Origin: Rotaria sordida
Taxonomy: Eukaryota; Rotifera; Eurotatoria; Philodinida; Philodinidae
DNA: 64,000 nt
Assembly (NCBI GenBank): GCA_905250125.1
Contig: CAJNOL010001347.1
Span: 1-64,000 of the forward strand
Direction of reading: 5' to 3'
Below the pieces are notes generated by a model. The model worked only from the letters and a program-made list of their open reading frames with translations. It was not told the origin of the DNA and made no database searches. Position numbers and translations under genes: made by a program. Shown here piece after piece: positions 49,501 through 61,859 of this stretch (its first letter is position 1; the number at the start of each line of letters is the position of its first letter).

Positions 49501-50896
49501 TGTTGTTTCACTAGAAGAAAAAAAAACAAATATGCAAAGATCTTTGAATCTTTTCTAATAGAAAACACAAAACTTACTCAAATGATGTAATATCAATAGA
49601 GTTATGATCGATATATGTTGAACATCTATCATCTTAAATCAATTATGTTTATTATTTCTGTATAGGTTAAGAAAAATTTTAACTTACTCTCTGACATTCC
49701 AAATTCTTCCACCACATCTAAGCACAAAAAAAAAAAAAGATTAATCAGTGAAATTCTTCTATTCTATACGAGAACTACACGAACTCATATCAAGTGCATA
49801 AAGTAGTTTCGATACCATTAGAAAAGTTTAAAAGGCTTTGAACCGAGTCATGACTATTTTAGTGAATTTTCGATCTGCAGATCTCATAAGTCTGTAAATA
49901 TTCTGAAAGTTTCAGCCAAAATGAATATTTATCTATCAAAATATTGAATTTCCAACAAAATAGTTTCCTGTCAGAAAAATCGAGTTTACTTCAAGAATCA
50001 ATATCTTAATAAATGAAAATTTGAAGCTATTTTGAGAGTCATAAGAACTATCTATGGACAAAATTACAGGTTGAAATTCTATTAGTTGAATTTACAATCA
50101 ACAGTCGAAAGTTCAATAAAACAATCACAATGCGACTCGTCGTTGTGAATCCTTTTGAGTTTTTCTAGTCTTATCAAGATTTCTTTGTCGGCTTAACATA
50201 ATGAGTAACAAGTTTGAATCGTTTTGTAGTTAGATACCTGTATCTATTGCTGAATCCAAACAGATAAGAGATCTAACAAGAACAAATAAAACAAAATACA
50301 TGAGATAGAAATAGAATACTTTGATTTCGAACGAGTACTTCCACATGATGATTGATCTATTAAAATTCAATTTGAATTAAATAATAGAAAAATTCTATTT
50401 ACCATTTGAATTTATATTTTCCTTATTACATTTGCAAATACAAGAACATTTTCTAGTTTCTGAGAATGAAACTTCGTCTTTCACGTGGATTTCTTTCATA
50501 ATAAAAACAAAAAAGCAATAAATAAAAAATAAATGATTATCTAATTTAGTTTTTACCTGAACGATTTAATACAATGGCTTGATTAATTTGTTCAAAAATA
50601 TTTTGTATTTCATCAATTGAACTATCGGACATATCAAGAAATTTTTTTCCTTGTTCAATTAACTTTTGTTCACGTCCAATAGTAAATAGTTTTTGTTCAA
50701 TAATTAGTTTAAGTGTAATTATAACTGTATTTAATTCATTACGAAGACTATCTAATCGTCGTTTATTTTCTTTTGTTATTTCGACATGTTGAATCAAATG
50801 ATTTAAACAAACAGAACGTAAACAACAATGACATTCATATAATTCATTGATTTCATTATCACATGTTATGTCAGTACATAAACCAATTTCAGGCAT
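46533..50896 (-). CDS. B-box / C2H2-like zinc-finger protein with microexons
   Basis: Recognised exons: 50557-50896, 50403-50492, 50238-50249 (12 bp), 49688-49717 (30 bp) and 46533-47057. The first four join in consistent phase. The last starts in a different phase, so at least one small exon in the 2.6 kb intron is probably missing from this model. Exon 1 encodes MPEIGLCTDITCDNEINELY and ECHCCLRSVCLNHLIQHVEI, a B-box-like Cys/His zinc cluster, then a coiled coil typical of TRIM-like proteins. Exon 2 has a CSCICKC cluster. The last exon carries two unusual Cys/His modules (YDRCPLTFDGAYGLT...FCEHG...HHFMKKH and LPCPFRDGH...VPCRFH...HLRHYHH), suggesting nucleic-acid or protein binding. No RING finger is seen, so E3 ligase activity is not supported. 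The big intron hosts a Tc1-like element and a foldback element. A pyrimidine tract and AG just before the start ATG suggests a 5'UTR intron. Confidence 0.7.
48043..48578. mobile_element. Tc1/mariner-like non-autonomous element
   Basis: The termini AGTGACACTCAAAATTGATC (left) and GATCAATTTTGAGAGTCACT (right) are inverted with one mismatch. Both are bordered by TA-rich DNA, with CAGTGA-type ends and a TA duplication as in Tc1/mariner elements. The interior of about 490 bp has no recognisable DDE transposase. It lies in the large intron of the B-box gene. Confidence 0.6.
48863..49410. mobile_element. Foldback element, about 550 bp
   Basis: The left arm (about 48863-49105) and right arm (about 49165-49410) are reverse complements with moderate divergence. 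Landmarks are CAATATTGTATAAGACGAAA against TTTCGTCTTATACAATATTG, and CTGTCATTC against GAATGACAG. The loop is short (about 60 bp). Non-coding, and located in the B-box gene intron next to the Tc1-like element. Confidence 0.7.
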
Positions 50897-53049
50897 TTCT
50901 GAAAAATAAAAAATAAAAAAAAACAATGATATTGTGGAACATTTTTCTCTTCAGTATTTGTTGTTTAGATATGATGATTGTTGTCATAGACGAGATATTT
51001 AAAATGTTTAACTGACTAACAAATATACATACATAGGATTATTTTATTGATTCATAAGAATGGAAAGAATAGAAGAAAGAAAAAAACATGTATAAACTAG
51101 TAGGACACATTATGTTATCATTATTTCTTTGATCGAATAGAATAGTTGATCTATTCACTGATAGATACGGATGATTCATCGTGTGATTTAAATAATGAAA
51201 ATTTACTGATATAAGTTAATCCGTAGATTGAATGATCTTAAAAACTTTATTATAATTAGAATTTTTTTTTAAAAATCAATTTCCATATAATGACAAAAAA
51301 ATTTATTGTCAGCATTTTAAAGAGATAAAGATTTCGATGTATTTAAAAGATACTTCATAACCAGGTTAAGAAATCATGTGATATAAAAAATTTTAATCTG
51401 TACTTTCATCAAAGGCATACATTTCAGATAGCTAAGAGTACAGTAATGTTTATTAATCATAGTCTATTAGATATATTAGATGAAAAGAGCATATATCTCA
51501 ACAAATCGATACATTTTACAACTTCTCGATATTGGCGGTAGTTTGGTTTTCCAAAGAAATACTAAAATTGTGATTGTTTATATAAGATTAGTCCTATTAT
51601 AGACGGGGCTATATTTAACAAAGTGATGAGAAGTATCGATATTTCATAGAAACTCTAGTTATACGTAGACGAATAGCTGTTTGATGTTAGCATAATTTTG
51701 ATATAAAGTCAAGCAATAGAAATACTAGTACTGAAAAAATGTTCATAGCACAGCTCATGAAAATTTATCAATTTATTGTTATAGAATTCCTCTTTCGTGA
51801 AAATAAAACATTGATTATCTAATGAGACTAAAGTGTGTATAATTACTTTATTTTAAAGAATAACTAAAAGTAAACAGCATACAGAAAATGTACGATATAC
51901 GATGTTGAATAAGTCGAAACATCTAATAACAAAATATGTGATTTGAATATTTGATACAAACGGTATCATCTACTATGAACTACTGAATATAATAGATCTA
52001 TAGAGAGTGTGAAGGAATTCATTTTTTATAAATATTGTTATGTTGGATTTGCTGTTGAATGAAGAAGAAGCATTGATTCGAGATATTCTACATTCTGTAC
52101 TCTTCATGTTGCGAAAAAATCTTCATTATAATATTGTTTGATTGACAAGTTTCGAAAATAGAATTATAAAGTATTAGATAAAGATAATGATCTTTTATCA
52201 TTAGGACTAAATTAATATAGTATGGATATATTTTTTGATCATTTTTCTAAGTAGAACTTGTGCAACCTTTTCTGCTTTATCAAATCCATAGTAAATTCTT
52301 ATCTTCTCAAATATTGTTTATTAAATACGAGAGGAAATCTCAGTTAGATAAAACCAAGCTTGAAAAGATTTTGGTCCATAAGCTACTGATAAACAGTCAT
52401 GACTTTTTTAAATCAGTTGTACAAACCTAAAATGTTCAATGAAAAACAAATATAAAATGATACAGCAATCGAGTCTGCTTGGAAGTCCAACATAACGAGA
52501 AAGACATATTCGTTTTCTTGGAAAATTTCACGTCTATCTAACTTGATTATAAGCAAAAATTCAGATCGAAACTATTTGTTTTGAATTTTTCGGTAACATG
52601 TTGCTCTCAGAAACGATTATCCTTTAAAATTTAACTTAGTTTTACTGAGACCTACCCGAAGCCATAGTATGGATTTGGATGTCGTTCTATTTTTCACCTA
52701 CATGCATTATTTCACTTGATCTTTCTGTTTCAATCAAAAGATTTACGATGAAACTCAAATATTCCTATTTTTAATCAATTTTTTATACAACGGATAAATC
52801 AATTCTGTATCGATGACAACAATGCGATTTCAACGTGATCTTTATTCTGAGAATCAGTGAATATCGTGTCCAACGTCAATTATAATATGAGATACAAAGG
52901 CAACATTAAGTATTTTTTCAATAGATTAAAATCAACCGTATAATGAGCAATATATATGTAGCATACAGACATTTCTTATTTTCGGTCGAAATCGTGACGT
53001 TTTTTTTCATAGAAACCTGAGCTTCAGTTGGTAAATAAAAAGATTATCT
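50897..53049. other. Intergenic region
   Basis: AT-rich and without a recognisable gene. Sequence around 52340-52640 resembles stretches near 45190-46320 (inverted) and 49800-50120, suggesting a dispersed non-coding repeat family. Confidence 0.5.
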
Positions 53050-53268
53050 ATGAGAAAATTTATATTCGATAAAAGTCTTAGCCCAAAAAATGTCGTTCGA
53101 TGCAATGTCATGACCGTATTTCAACCACGTCATTATTTTACTGGGACACACCTCAATAGATGCAGATTTCTGCGATATAACTATCTCTTAATAATAATGG
53201 GCTTTATTAGTATTTTATTACTTGCTGCTTTAACAATAGGAACAACATTAACTTTTCAGCAATGTTAA
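53050..53268 (+). CDS. Small open frame with one TM segment (uncertain)
   Basis: A 72-codon frame ending in a hydrophobic segment (NYLLIIMGFISILLLAALTI) and a short tail. A CTTCAG acceptor-like site lies just upstream, so it could be an exon of a small membrane protein. No homologue is recognised and no partner exon was identified. Chance is a real possibility in this AT-rich sequence. Confidence 0.25.
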   Translation: MRKFIFDKSLSPKNVVRCNVMTVFQPRHYFTGTHLNRCRFLRYNYLLIIMGFISILLLAALTIGTTLTFQQC

Positions 53269-53626
53269 AATAAAATATGAAAAAAGATTATTCGGCATTC
53301 TTTTCAAAATATGTGTATTTGACATCAATTTTACTAATTTTTCTTTGTTTTCACTTCTTCTATAAGAGCATGATACAAGATCTTATACTATACATTGTAG
53401 ATCAAAGATTTGTTTTCCTATTAGTTTAGAACATTTAATAAACAAATGCCTTTAATCATAGCTGTTTCAACGATGAGGTCAATGCTCGTTAAAGAATTAA
53501 TTCTTGAAGAAATTTTGAATATTTATTTCTTATCTTTTACTTGATCTTGGTTCAAGTAAAACTTTTAGATAATAATCATTTCTTAAAAATGATTACAATA
53601 CAAAATCCAACAAGAAATATTGAGAA

Positions 53627-56600
53627 CTAAGCAGGACAACCGTAGAATCTGCGAACTTCAACGATATCTGTCGGACTAAGGTCATCAGAACTACCGATCG
53701 GAGCATTGGCTTGTTTAGGTACTATTGTTGGTTGACCGTTGTTTGAAAAATAATCTCTACCATAATGCATAATCGAGCTGTAATCATAACTGGTTCCTAG
53801 ATCGACTGCCGTCTTTCCCCATGTACTCTTTTCGAAAGCATAGTGCTAAAAAAGACACAAAAAATTACTAAGAACCCAAGTCAATAAGATTCACAATATA
53901 TAGCTATCCTAGATAACTCCATATGAGTTTGAAATGAAGAAAGTGAGTAATATTGTCAAACTTGAAATTTATATTCGATTATACAACTATCCTTTGTGTT
54001 TCAAGTTTCAGTCGTTTATTTTTACGTGTCATTCATAGCAAGAGAGTGTCAGTATTTATTCGAAAGTGTAAACCTGAAATTCAACTTTTCAGTCGGAAAT
54101 ATATGAAAACACTGTTTATGATAAATCTTGGTAACATTTTTGTAGATGACGTCTATAAAAGTATACTCTCTGAATGACTACCATCTTTGTACAAAGAAGT
54201 AAATCATAAAATTATTTTTTCTGAATCGTAGAGAAACGCTACTATATTCATAATCACTTTGCAATCGAACTTCGGTAAGGATTTTTTGACAAGCTCTGAC
54301 GACTATTTTTGGAAATAATAATTAGTACTTCTGAGAAAAGATTGAAACTTAATGGAATTTGTATAAATGACAGTCGGAAAATAAATGGAAGCACAAAGTC
54401 AGATAGTCCATTCGTTCGATCTGGCATTGTGCATGACTCGAAATTCTTTCTTACCCACTCAGAATCTATATTTCCATAATTGATTGTAACATAGTTATCA
54501 CGATCTGGTCTATTTTGTTCATGGTCGAAACCTGTATAAATAATGTATAAAACTTTTCTAGTAGGACTTGATATACGAATAACATGCTGTTACTGACCGA
54601 GTACATGTATTAATTCATGTTTAATAGTTCCACTATGGAAACAGTTCGCTTCATTATCCTTTTGCAAAGTCATTGTTAACCCAAAATTTTGCCAATAACC
54701 CATCTGTAGAATTTAGACATCGGCAAAAGTTAATTAAATCATTCTTTTCCTTATCTTTACTTACGTGTGCATTACATCCTTGTCCATATCGAATTGTAAG
54801 AAACGTCTCGTCTCCAGCTTCACGTGGTCGAAAATAGACACAAGGTGCACGTGAGTCCGAGCCAGCAATCGGCGAGCCCGTATCGTACACTACCCAGTCC
54901 ATAGCGTTTCTTATCATGTCACGATCACCTGAATCTAATAGTAAAATAAGATATCAGAAATATAAAATCAACAGAGGCTTCAAAAATCATTTAACTAAAG
55001 AGTTAACTGAATATTGTCACTAATGTTCAAAAGTTACTCCAAGCTAGATATTTTTTTTTAATGGACAATTATGCCAAACAAATGCAAAATCCATGGAATC
55101 ATTCGTAATATGTGGTTATTTTTATGAATGAAAAATACATATTTCAGTATTGTACCGTTAAAAATGACTAGAAAATAATCCTAACTGAATTTTCTACGAA
55201 TAATTATCATATTTTTCACAGAAAAACAAATGGCTGCATTGATCTTCACAATGAAAATTTTACTTGTAGAAAATATGATATCTTTTGGCTAGAATATCGT
55301 ATAAATTTATACATCATTCGTTTAATTTTTTTTTGTTAGCACCTAGACTGTAAAATCTTAACTAATTCCAATGAATAATCAATAATTTGTCGACAAAAAA
55401 ATCAAATTTGATTGAAAATAATTTTGATTTTTCTTTTCGGTTTACAGTTTTTTTGACAGACGATTGTCGATTAGTCTTGAAGTACATAGCTACAGAGTGA
55501 ACCTAACAATCCTAAGGTTATATACAAGGATCATAGGGGAGATGTTGACATGCTATTTTAAATTTTTTGACTCTCAAACTTTTCGATTTTCAGAACGCTC
55601 GAAATTCGGAATTCTATAAAACTCATTTTTCTTCCTTACAACGTTGTTATTATATCAGAGCTCTCATATGCAATTAAAACGACTCAATTATGTTTCATAT
55701 TTAAATCCCATAGTAAGGATTGTGCTGAAAGCTTTTTCTTCAGAATCATAAAAATTAATTTTTGTCATTACAGTTCTTTTCGATTTCTGATATAGTATTT
55801 TTTAATTGTAACTATGTAGTATTTATCGATTTACAATATAAGAAAAAACTTGTCAGTACGACTCTATCAGTGATTAAAATGCGGAGTTCACAAACTCTAA
55901 CCGTTATAAATTTATGACATTTTGTCAGAGGTTCTACAATAATTCGCTTTGAAAAAACTTTATTTGATTTATTAGAGATCGTTATACTATAAAAGCTTAT
56001 TCGTGTTGTCGGATACACCTTCAATATATAACTTTTGTTGTCCTATTGATAATATGTCACAAATGATATGTACCACAGGAAGTAGCAAATATAATTTTAC
56101 TTTTCATTTCATCGGATGAGCTGCCATATTAGTCTACTATACATATTAATTTTATCACCCAGTAAGCTACCACATACACTCTCCTTTCTTTCGACGAATT
56201 TTGACTTATACTGCTGAGTTTTAACTAAAATTAGGATTCAAATAGATCATATTTTCCTATGTCCTTCCTGTTATAACTCTACTTGATCAAAAGTACGATC
56301 ACCCTATTGATTGACACCTATGATGGGATCCTTTCATCGCATGAAAAACCAAAACCCGCAGTATTTACACTAAACAGTTAGAATCTATAGAGTTTCAGAA
56401 TGGCCTAATCATTGATATTACTAACACTCCATTTCCAATTGCTAGAGCTCTTGGGAAGGGTGAGGTGCTAAAATTTGTACTAGAACGTAGAGGAAGCCGA
56501 GAAAACCTCGATTTAAACTTACACTCAGTGTTATTTTCCTCCAAAATTTACGTAATTTACATAGAAGAAATTATAAAAAATAACAATTAGTATAAAGTAT

Positions 56601-57038
56601 ATTACAGCATCTCGATGAGGTTTAGTCATAAACTTTTGATTACTTGTAATTGGCGACATGTCATAAGGCACAATTCCATAGGGCCATTTATTTGCGAAGT
56701 TATAAGCAACTCCACGATTCATCACATTCGATTTTGGTCCAGGCACAAGTATGTCATCTCTGAGTGCTCTACCTACGGTTAAAACAATGAAAACAAACGA
56801 AAAAATTGATCGTGTTGATCTGTAAGAATAAAAAAATGAAACATACCTAGATTTTCAGGACTGATTCCGTTTCGATCGATGGGTTTCACTACATATCGCA
56901 AAGGACGAGAAACCTAAATTAAATAATAAACAATTAAAACTATTAAAATAGAAGAAGACAAACCAAAATATTAAGAGGTTTTGCATCAATCAAGAGAACT
57001 ATCCATAGTTGAACAATAGTAAAGATAACGGCCTTCAT
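53627..57038 (-). CDS. Astacin-family zinc metalloprotease
   Basis: Seven exons join in phase: 56964-57038, 56847-56913, 56644-56772, 54765-54928, 54598-54703, 54455-54531 and 53627-53845, 278 aa. It begins with a signal peptide (MKAVIFTIVQLWIVLLIDA) and a short propeptide. The mature domain opens near RGVAYNFANKWPYGIVPYDM. The zinc motif HELIHVLGFDHEQNRPDRD (about residues 174-192) has the three His ligands, catalytic Glu and the family Glu. The Met-turn SIMHYG (about 229-234) supplies the Tyr ligand. Disulfide cysteines CVYFRPR, GCNAH, NCFHSG and the final YGCPA are present. No EGF or CUB domain follows, so it is a minimal secreted protease. The donor for exon 3 was set at ACAA|GTAATC, because this restores SPITSDRDMIRNAMDW. 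Intron 3 is 1715 bp and the others are short. Confidence 0.9.
54929..56643. other. Long third intron of the astacin gene
   Basis: 1.7 kb of AT-rich sequence without coding similarity. An open frame reads through from exon 3 into its start but shows no conservation-like features. No transposon ends were identified with confidence. Confidence 0.5.
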
Positions 57039-58452
57039 ACTTTTCAATATTCTTCTAGTAAAGATACGATTGCTACTGTTTTCTAAGATTCGCTTATATT
57101 TTTATACTCGACACTTAAGCACACATCGCTCGATTAATCTAGTCTATCGAAAATCAATTACTAACTTCAGTTTCAAAATATAGGATACAATTTCAATATC
57201 ATTAATAAACTGTGCATATCGTTTTGTTAAGAGTTATAAGTAGAAAAATATGGTATTAAATTACAAAACATGATATCAAGAAAGAGTATTTACTAGATTA
57301 ATTCGGAGAACTATAAGACTGGCGTCGCAAATATGAATGCAACTTCTATAGTGTTATTCGAATTCATATACTGATTTCAATATGAAACATAATAGGTTTT
57401 AGATTGAAAATAACCTATTTGATCGCACAATATAATAGAAATGAGACCAAATAAGCAAGATTGAGTATTCTAAATCAAAAATCATTGCACAATTTTAAAT
57501 TCTTTTTGCGCAACAAACAAATATTTAAATGATTTTTTTTTCATTTTCGAAATTTTCGATCGAAAACAATCGGCCAATAATTGAAAGAATAATGAGATTA
57601 TGATCACGTTATTTGATCTTGCATAAAAATTCGAACCATGTATTGACTGTGTCACCTGATCAAATAGGGTTTTTGAAAATTCAAATAAGAAATGTATAAA
57701 ATATAAGGAGTGGTCCACAAGTTCTGCAACCATTTTAAAATTCATCATTCTTGCATTTAAAATAAACAAAGGAATTACAACTTTGCCAGCTTATTTTTCG
57801 ATGTAATACTAAATCATTACAAAAAATATGAAATCGTGGATGTGAGTGTAGTTGGAGGTGTGAGTGTGGGTATATTTTAAGTCGATATCCACACCCACAC
57901 TCCAAAATTAATGAATAATAATTGAAAAATTTTTTTTCGTGCAGTTTGCTTTTGAACTTAGTTGTTTCGAACGAATCAAGCAAAAACAACACATGTGCAC
58001 GTTTTTCGTCTTATTATCGTTCTCCTCCTCTTTCTACACATCAAGCTGCGCACATATACATATTTAATACCTTGCTTACAAGGTTGGAAAAAAGCTTAAT
58101 AACAAAACAAACAACAATGAAAGCAACCAACAACATTATTAAAATTCGATTTATAATTTTCAGTTTTTTCTTTCCTATGAATGACGACCGATAATGCATC
58201 AATTTTAGTCCTTTTCGTTTTTCTTCTTCCTTGCTTCTTGTTTGATGTATAGAGAGACTCGACCGGTCTGTCATCATCGTTTCGTCAGCACCATACTCTT
58301 AAAATAAACAAACGATCGATCAACAGAGAAGAAATTCTTGAAGTCTATAGCAACAAGTCAGAAAATGAAACATGTCAGCAAAAGAGAATAAACAATTATA
58401 CAAAATATAGAGAGGCGACGTTTCACTTATTGCATTCATTTATTCATCGATT
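57039..58452. other. Intergenic region between divergent astacin and ART-TPR genes
   Basis: It holds the telomere-like palindrome at 57836-57904 and otherwise AT-rich sequence. It must contain both promoters; no specific promoter element can be assigned by eye. Confidence 0.55.
57836..57904. repeat. Telomere-like palindrome between divergent genes
   Basis: The G-rich arm GTGGATGTGAGTGTAGTTGG continues to GTGTGAGTGTGGG. After about 12 bp comes the C-rich arm ATATCCACACCCACACTCC. G arm comes first. It is one of the best-preserved members, about 550 bp upstream of the ART-TPR start. Confidence 0.75.
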
Positions 58453-60258
58453 ATGGACAAACAAAAACCGACAAAAACTACTGCTAGCGGGACAACAATG
58501 ATGATTACTACCAACAACAACCGTGCGGCCGCTGTTCTGTCTCGACCTGTGCAGCGGGTGCTTCAAAATTTTCTTCTGGTTTGGCTTGATGCCAATATCA
58601 ATGAATCGAATGAAGATTACAAGAAATTATTACAACAATTACGGCGTATTGTGGCATCTGTCACAACATTTACAGATGCTCAAAAATGCGTCGATTTTCT
58701 AAGTGAAATCAAAAGAGAAAAAGTATTTATGATTGTATCTGGTTCACTGGGACAGCATGTGGTACCAAAAATTGAGGCATGGCCACAATTGGAATCGGTG
58801 TATATTTTTTGTAGCAATCAATCGGTTCATGAACAATGGGCCAGAAAAATAGATAAGGTAAAAGGTGTGTACGCAAACATCGAATCGATTTCTGAAGCAT
58901 TACAAATCGATCGTGAAAATTGTGATCGAGCTATGATCTCGATCAGTTTTAATGGCATTGATGCGTTATTTATGTATACGCAATTACTGAAAGATGCTTT
59001 TTTGGAAATCGAAGAGGACGATGCAAGATCTATTAAAAACCTCGTAGACTATTGTCGTCTTCAAAATCATATTGATGAAGACGAAATTAACAAAGTCGAA
59101 CGCGAGTATTACCAACATACACCGATTTGGTGGTATACAGCACCATACTTTATATGCTCTATGCTCAATCGGGGTCTTCGACTAATGGATATCGATATTA
59201 TACTTAAAATCGGTTTCTTCGTTCGAAATTTACATCACCATATTGACAATTTATATCATGAACAACAATCCAGCAAGAAGACTACGTCAACATTCAAAGT
59301 TTTCCGTGGTCAAGGTTTATCATTGGCAGATTTCGAAAAAATGAAAAAAACCAAAGGTGGCCTAATGTCCTTCAATAATTTTCTTATGACAAGTCTCAAT
59401 CGAAAAGTCTCACTTGACGATTTTGCACGTCCAGCAGCAGTCAAAAATCCTCAGACGGTTGGCATACTCTTCATTATGACCATCGATCCAACTGTATGTG
59501 CAACATCATCGATTCCATTTGTCAACATGAGCAATGTTGGCTACTTCAAAGATCGAGAAGCAGAAATTCTTTTTACAACGCACACTGTTTTTCGCATTGA
59601 CCGGATTCAACAAATAGACGAGGATCACACTGATAGGCTATGGAAAGTCAATCTCACTCTTACGGGTAACGATAATCGTGATCTAAACACGCTCACAGTA
59701 CCTCTACGAAAAGAGCTCAATTGGGCAACAGGCTGGTCTCGACTTAGTGCTATACTTATGAAAATGGGTGAATCTTCCAAAGCAGAACAACTCTATAATA
59801 TCCTCCTCGAAAATGCATCTTCTGATGAAGAGAGATCGGAATACAATCATCGACTTGGCTGCATGTATGATAACAGGGGCGAGTACTCGAAAGCACTTTC
59901 ATTTTACGAAAAAGCACTTCATATATACGAAAGAATTCACCCTCCGAATCAGCTCGCCTGGGCTACTTCCTATAACAATATTGGTAATGTGTATTATAAC
60001 ATGGGCGAGTACTCGAAAGCACTTTCATCGCTCGAACGATCACTTGAGATCCGAAAAATAGTTCTCCCTGCGAATCATTCCGATTTGGCTGCTTCCTACA
60101 ACAACATCGCTGCCGTATATAAAAACATGGGCGAGTACTCCGAAGCACTTTCATTTTATGAAAAAGCACATGAAATTGATCGAAAAATTCTTCCTCCAAA
60201 TCATCCTCAAATCGCACAATACAAAAAAAATATTGAAAATGTGACAAAAAAATTGTAA
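58453..60258 (+). CDS. ADP-ribosyltransferase with TPR repeats
   Basis: Single exon, 601 aa, apparently intact. Residues about 35-160 form an alpha/beta domain (LLVWLDANINE, KVFMIVSGSLGQHVV, SVYIFCSN) of the kind that precedes ART domains in many rotifer proteins. Residues about 240-400 form an ARTC-type mono-ADP-ribosyltransferase. KVFRGQGL supplies the first Arg, FLMTSLNR the STS-like Ser, and DREAEILF the ExE pair that in the family marks arginine-specific transfer from NAD+. Residues about 425-585 hold four TPR units (for example YNNIGNVYYNMGEYSKALSS), a protein-binding scaffold. There is no signal peptide or TM, so it is probably cytosolic. Adjacent TPRs are similar at the DNA level (GGCGAGTACTCGAAAGCACT recurs). 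Telomere-like palindromes flank the gene on both sides. The target protein is unknown. Confidence 0.88.
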   Translation: MDKQKPTKTTASGTTMMITTNNNRAAAVLSRPVQRVLQNFLLVWLDANINESNEDYKKLLQQLRRIVASVTTFTDAQKCVDFLSEIKREKVFMIVSGSLGQHVVPKIEAWPQLESVYIFCSNQSVHEQWARKIDKVKGVYANIESISEALQIDRENCDRAMISISFNGIDALFMYTQLLKDAFLEIEEDDARSIKNLVDYCRLQNHIDEDEINKVEREYYQHTPIWWYTAPYFICSMLNRGLRLMDIDIILKIGFFVRNLHHHIDNLYHEQQSSKKTTSTFKVFRGQGLSLADFEKMKKTKGGLMSFNNFLMTSLNRKVSLDDFARPAAVKNPQTVGILFIMTIDPTVCATSSIPFVNMSNVGYFKDREAEILFTTHTVFRIDRIQQIDEDHTDRLWKVNLTLTGNDNRDLNTLTVPLRKELNWATGWSRLSAILMKMGESSKAEQLYNILLENASSDEERSEYNHRLGCMYDNRGEYSKALSFYEKALHIYERIHPPNQLAWATSYNNIGNVYYNMGEYSKALSSLERSLEIRKIVLPANHSDLAASYNNIAAVYKNMGEYSEALSFYEKAHEIDRKILPPNHPQIAQYKKNIENVTKKL

Positions 60259-60325
60259 TTGATTTTTTTTCTTTTCTACCACGACAATAAATTGTTCTGG
60301 TCTTTTTGTGTTTTTGTGATCAATC

Positions 60326-60393
60326 TGGTAGGTGTAGGTGTGGGTGGAGAACTGAATCTCTTCAACATCCACATTCATCTACACCCACACTCA
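60326..60393. repeat. Telomere-like palindrome just 3' of ART-TPR
   Basis: The G-rich arm GGTAGGTGTAGGTGTGGGTG is followed by the C-rich arm ACATCCACATTCATCTACACCC. G arm comes first. It begins 68 bp after the ART-TPR stop codon, probably within or next to the 3'UTR. Confidence 0.75.
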
Positions 60394-61859
60394 AAACTTC
60401 TAGAGTCTCTTCGTCAAATAATAGCTTAACAGCCTTTAATCAAAGATGATGGCAAGCACGTATGAAAAAATTTCTCAAAGAAGAGACTAAAAGTCTTAAA
60501 AAAAGTTTTGAGTTCACGACAATTATCCGCCGCATCCTCAATGAAGAGTTCTTGTTTGCCGGAGAAGAATTGAGTGCTCTGCGACTTCTGCTATGGTACA
60601 TTCCTGAATGAATGGACACAGCTCTTCTGCTGGCGACTTTCGCATACTCTCGACATGCTCGAATCAATCGATATAAGAGAAGTCAGTGACAATGATAGAA
60701 GGACAAGAGTGATTGTAGTATGAAATGATCATGCTAGAGAAATATCATTCGTGTTAGCCGGGCAATCACTACAGGTCTATAATCCAGCTTGGAATAAGTT
60801 TATCCAAACGATGAACTTGAATTGGAGCAGCGCAAAATTCTACTCGAAGAACGAAAGAGCCTAGATTGTTTGTCAAAAGAGTATGATGCTTTATTAGAGT
60901 TTTATTTACAAAAATGTATGTCTCTTCATTTGACAATCGAAGTGCGAGGTGTCGTTAAGAATATGAACAATTTTCTTAGTTGAATAATAGATCTAAACTT
61001 TTCTCTCTCTCTCTCTCTGCTGAATCTCAAGAAATTATTAAGAGAAAACTAAAAAATATTCGAATTCTTCTGGAATTTATGGATGTCTTGTACGTGTTAT
61101 AATGTATCCTCTCTGTCATCGAATGATCACCCGGTGAAGATTTCAATCGAAAGTGATAGTGCATCTGTGTATTACTTACTGTCTCTTGAAATGAAGGAGA
61201 AAGATTGGATATTTCGGCAGAAAGTAAGTAAGTTTCTTGGTCATAGGTAGTCAATAGTAATATGAGGAGATCCGGACAGTGGCAAGCCGATTTTCGTGCA
61301 TAGTTTGATACTTGAATTTGCTCGATCATTGATTCGAAATAACGAACGATTCATTCTGAATGGAACCTATTTTAATGGGGAGGGTGCTAATCGGCGAAAG
61401 ACTTTTCAGCGAAAATTTTGAGCGAATAGAAAAAAGCGAAAAAAATATCAGCGAAATAATTTTGAGCGAAATGACTAAACGGCAATAAATATTTCAGCGA
61501 AATGGAAAATAAGCGAAAGAATAGATCAGCAAAAACTACAATAAGCGAATTTTTTTTGCGCGAAAAAATTCTCATAGCGAAAGTACATTTGAGCGAATAG
61601 CGAAAACCAAAACAGCGAAATTTTTGATAAAGAAAAATTTATTTCTAAGTAAATAGACGATAAAAATCAAGAAGAATCAAGAAATAAAGAAAAATATCAG
61701 ATAGACATCAAGTAATAGCAATAATACGAGATAAAAAAATAAACTACAATTATGAGAAGTTCAATGTGGTTTTGTACAACGGTTTGCAACAACTGTAGAT
61801 AGTGCATAGAGAAAGTCAATTAAAGCAATTTGTTCTTGTTCGTATCGTTCAGTTAGTGT

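Noticed and set aside
56597-56643. Astacin exon 3 extended to GATGCT|GTAATA
   Set aside because: That donor leaves the wrong phase and inserts residues not seen in astacins; the ACAA|GTAATC donor restores frame and the expected SPIT-DRD junction.
60440-60667. Minus-strand 75-codon open frame
   Set aside because: It is the antisense of a plus-strand coding remnant that fits better with neighbouring remnants.
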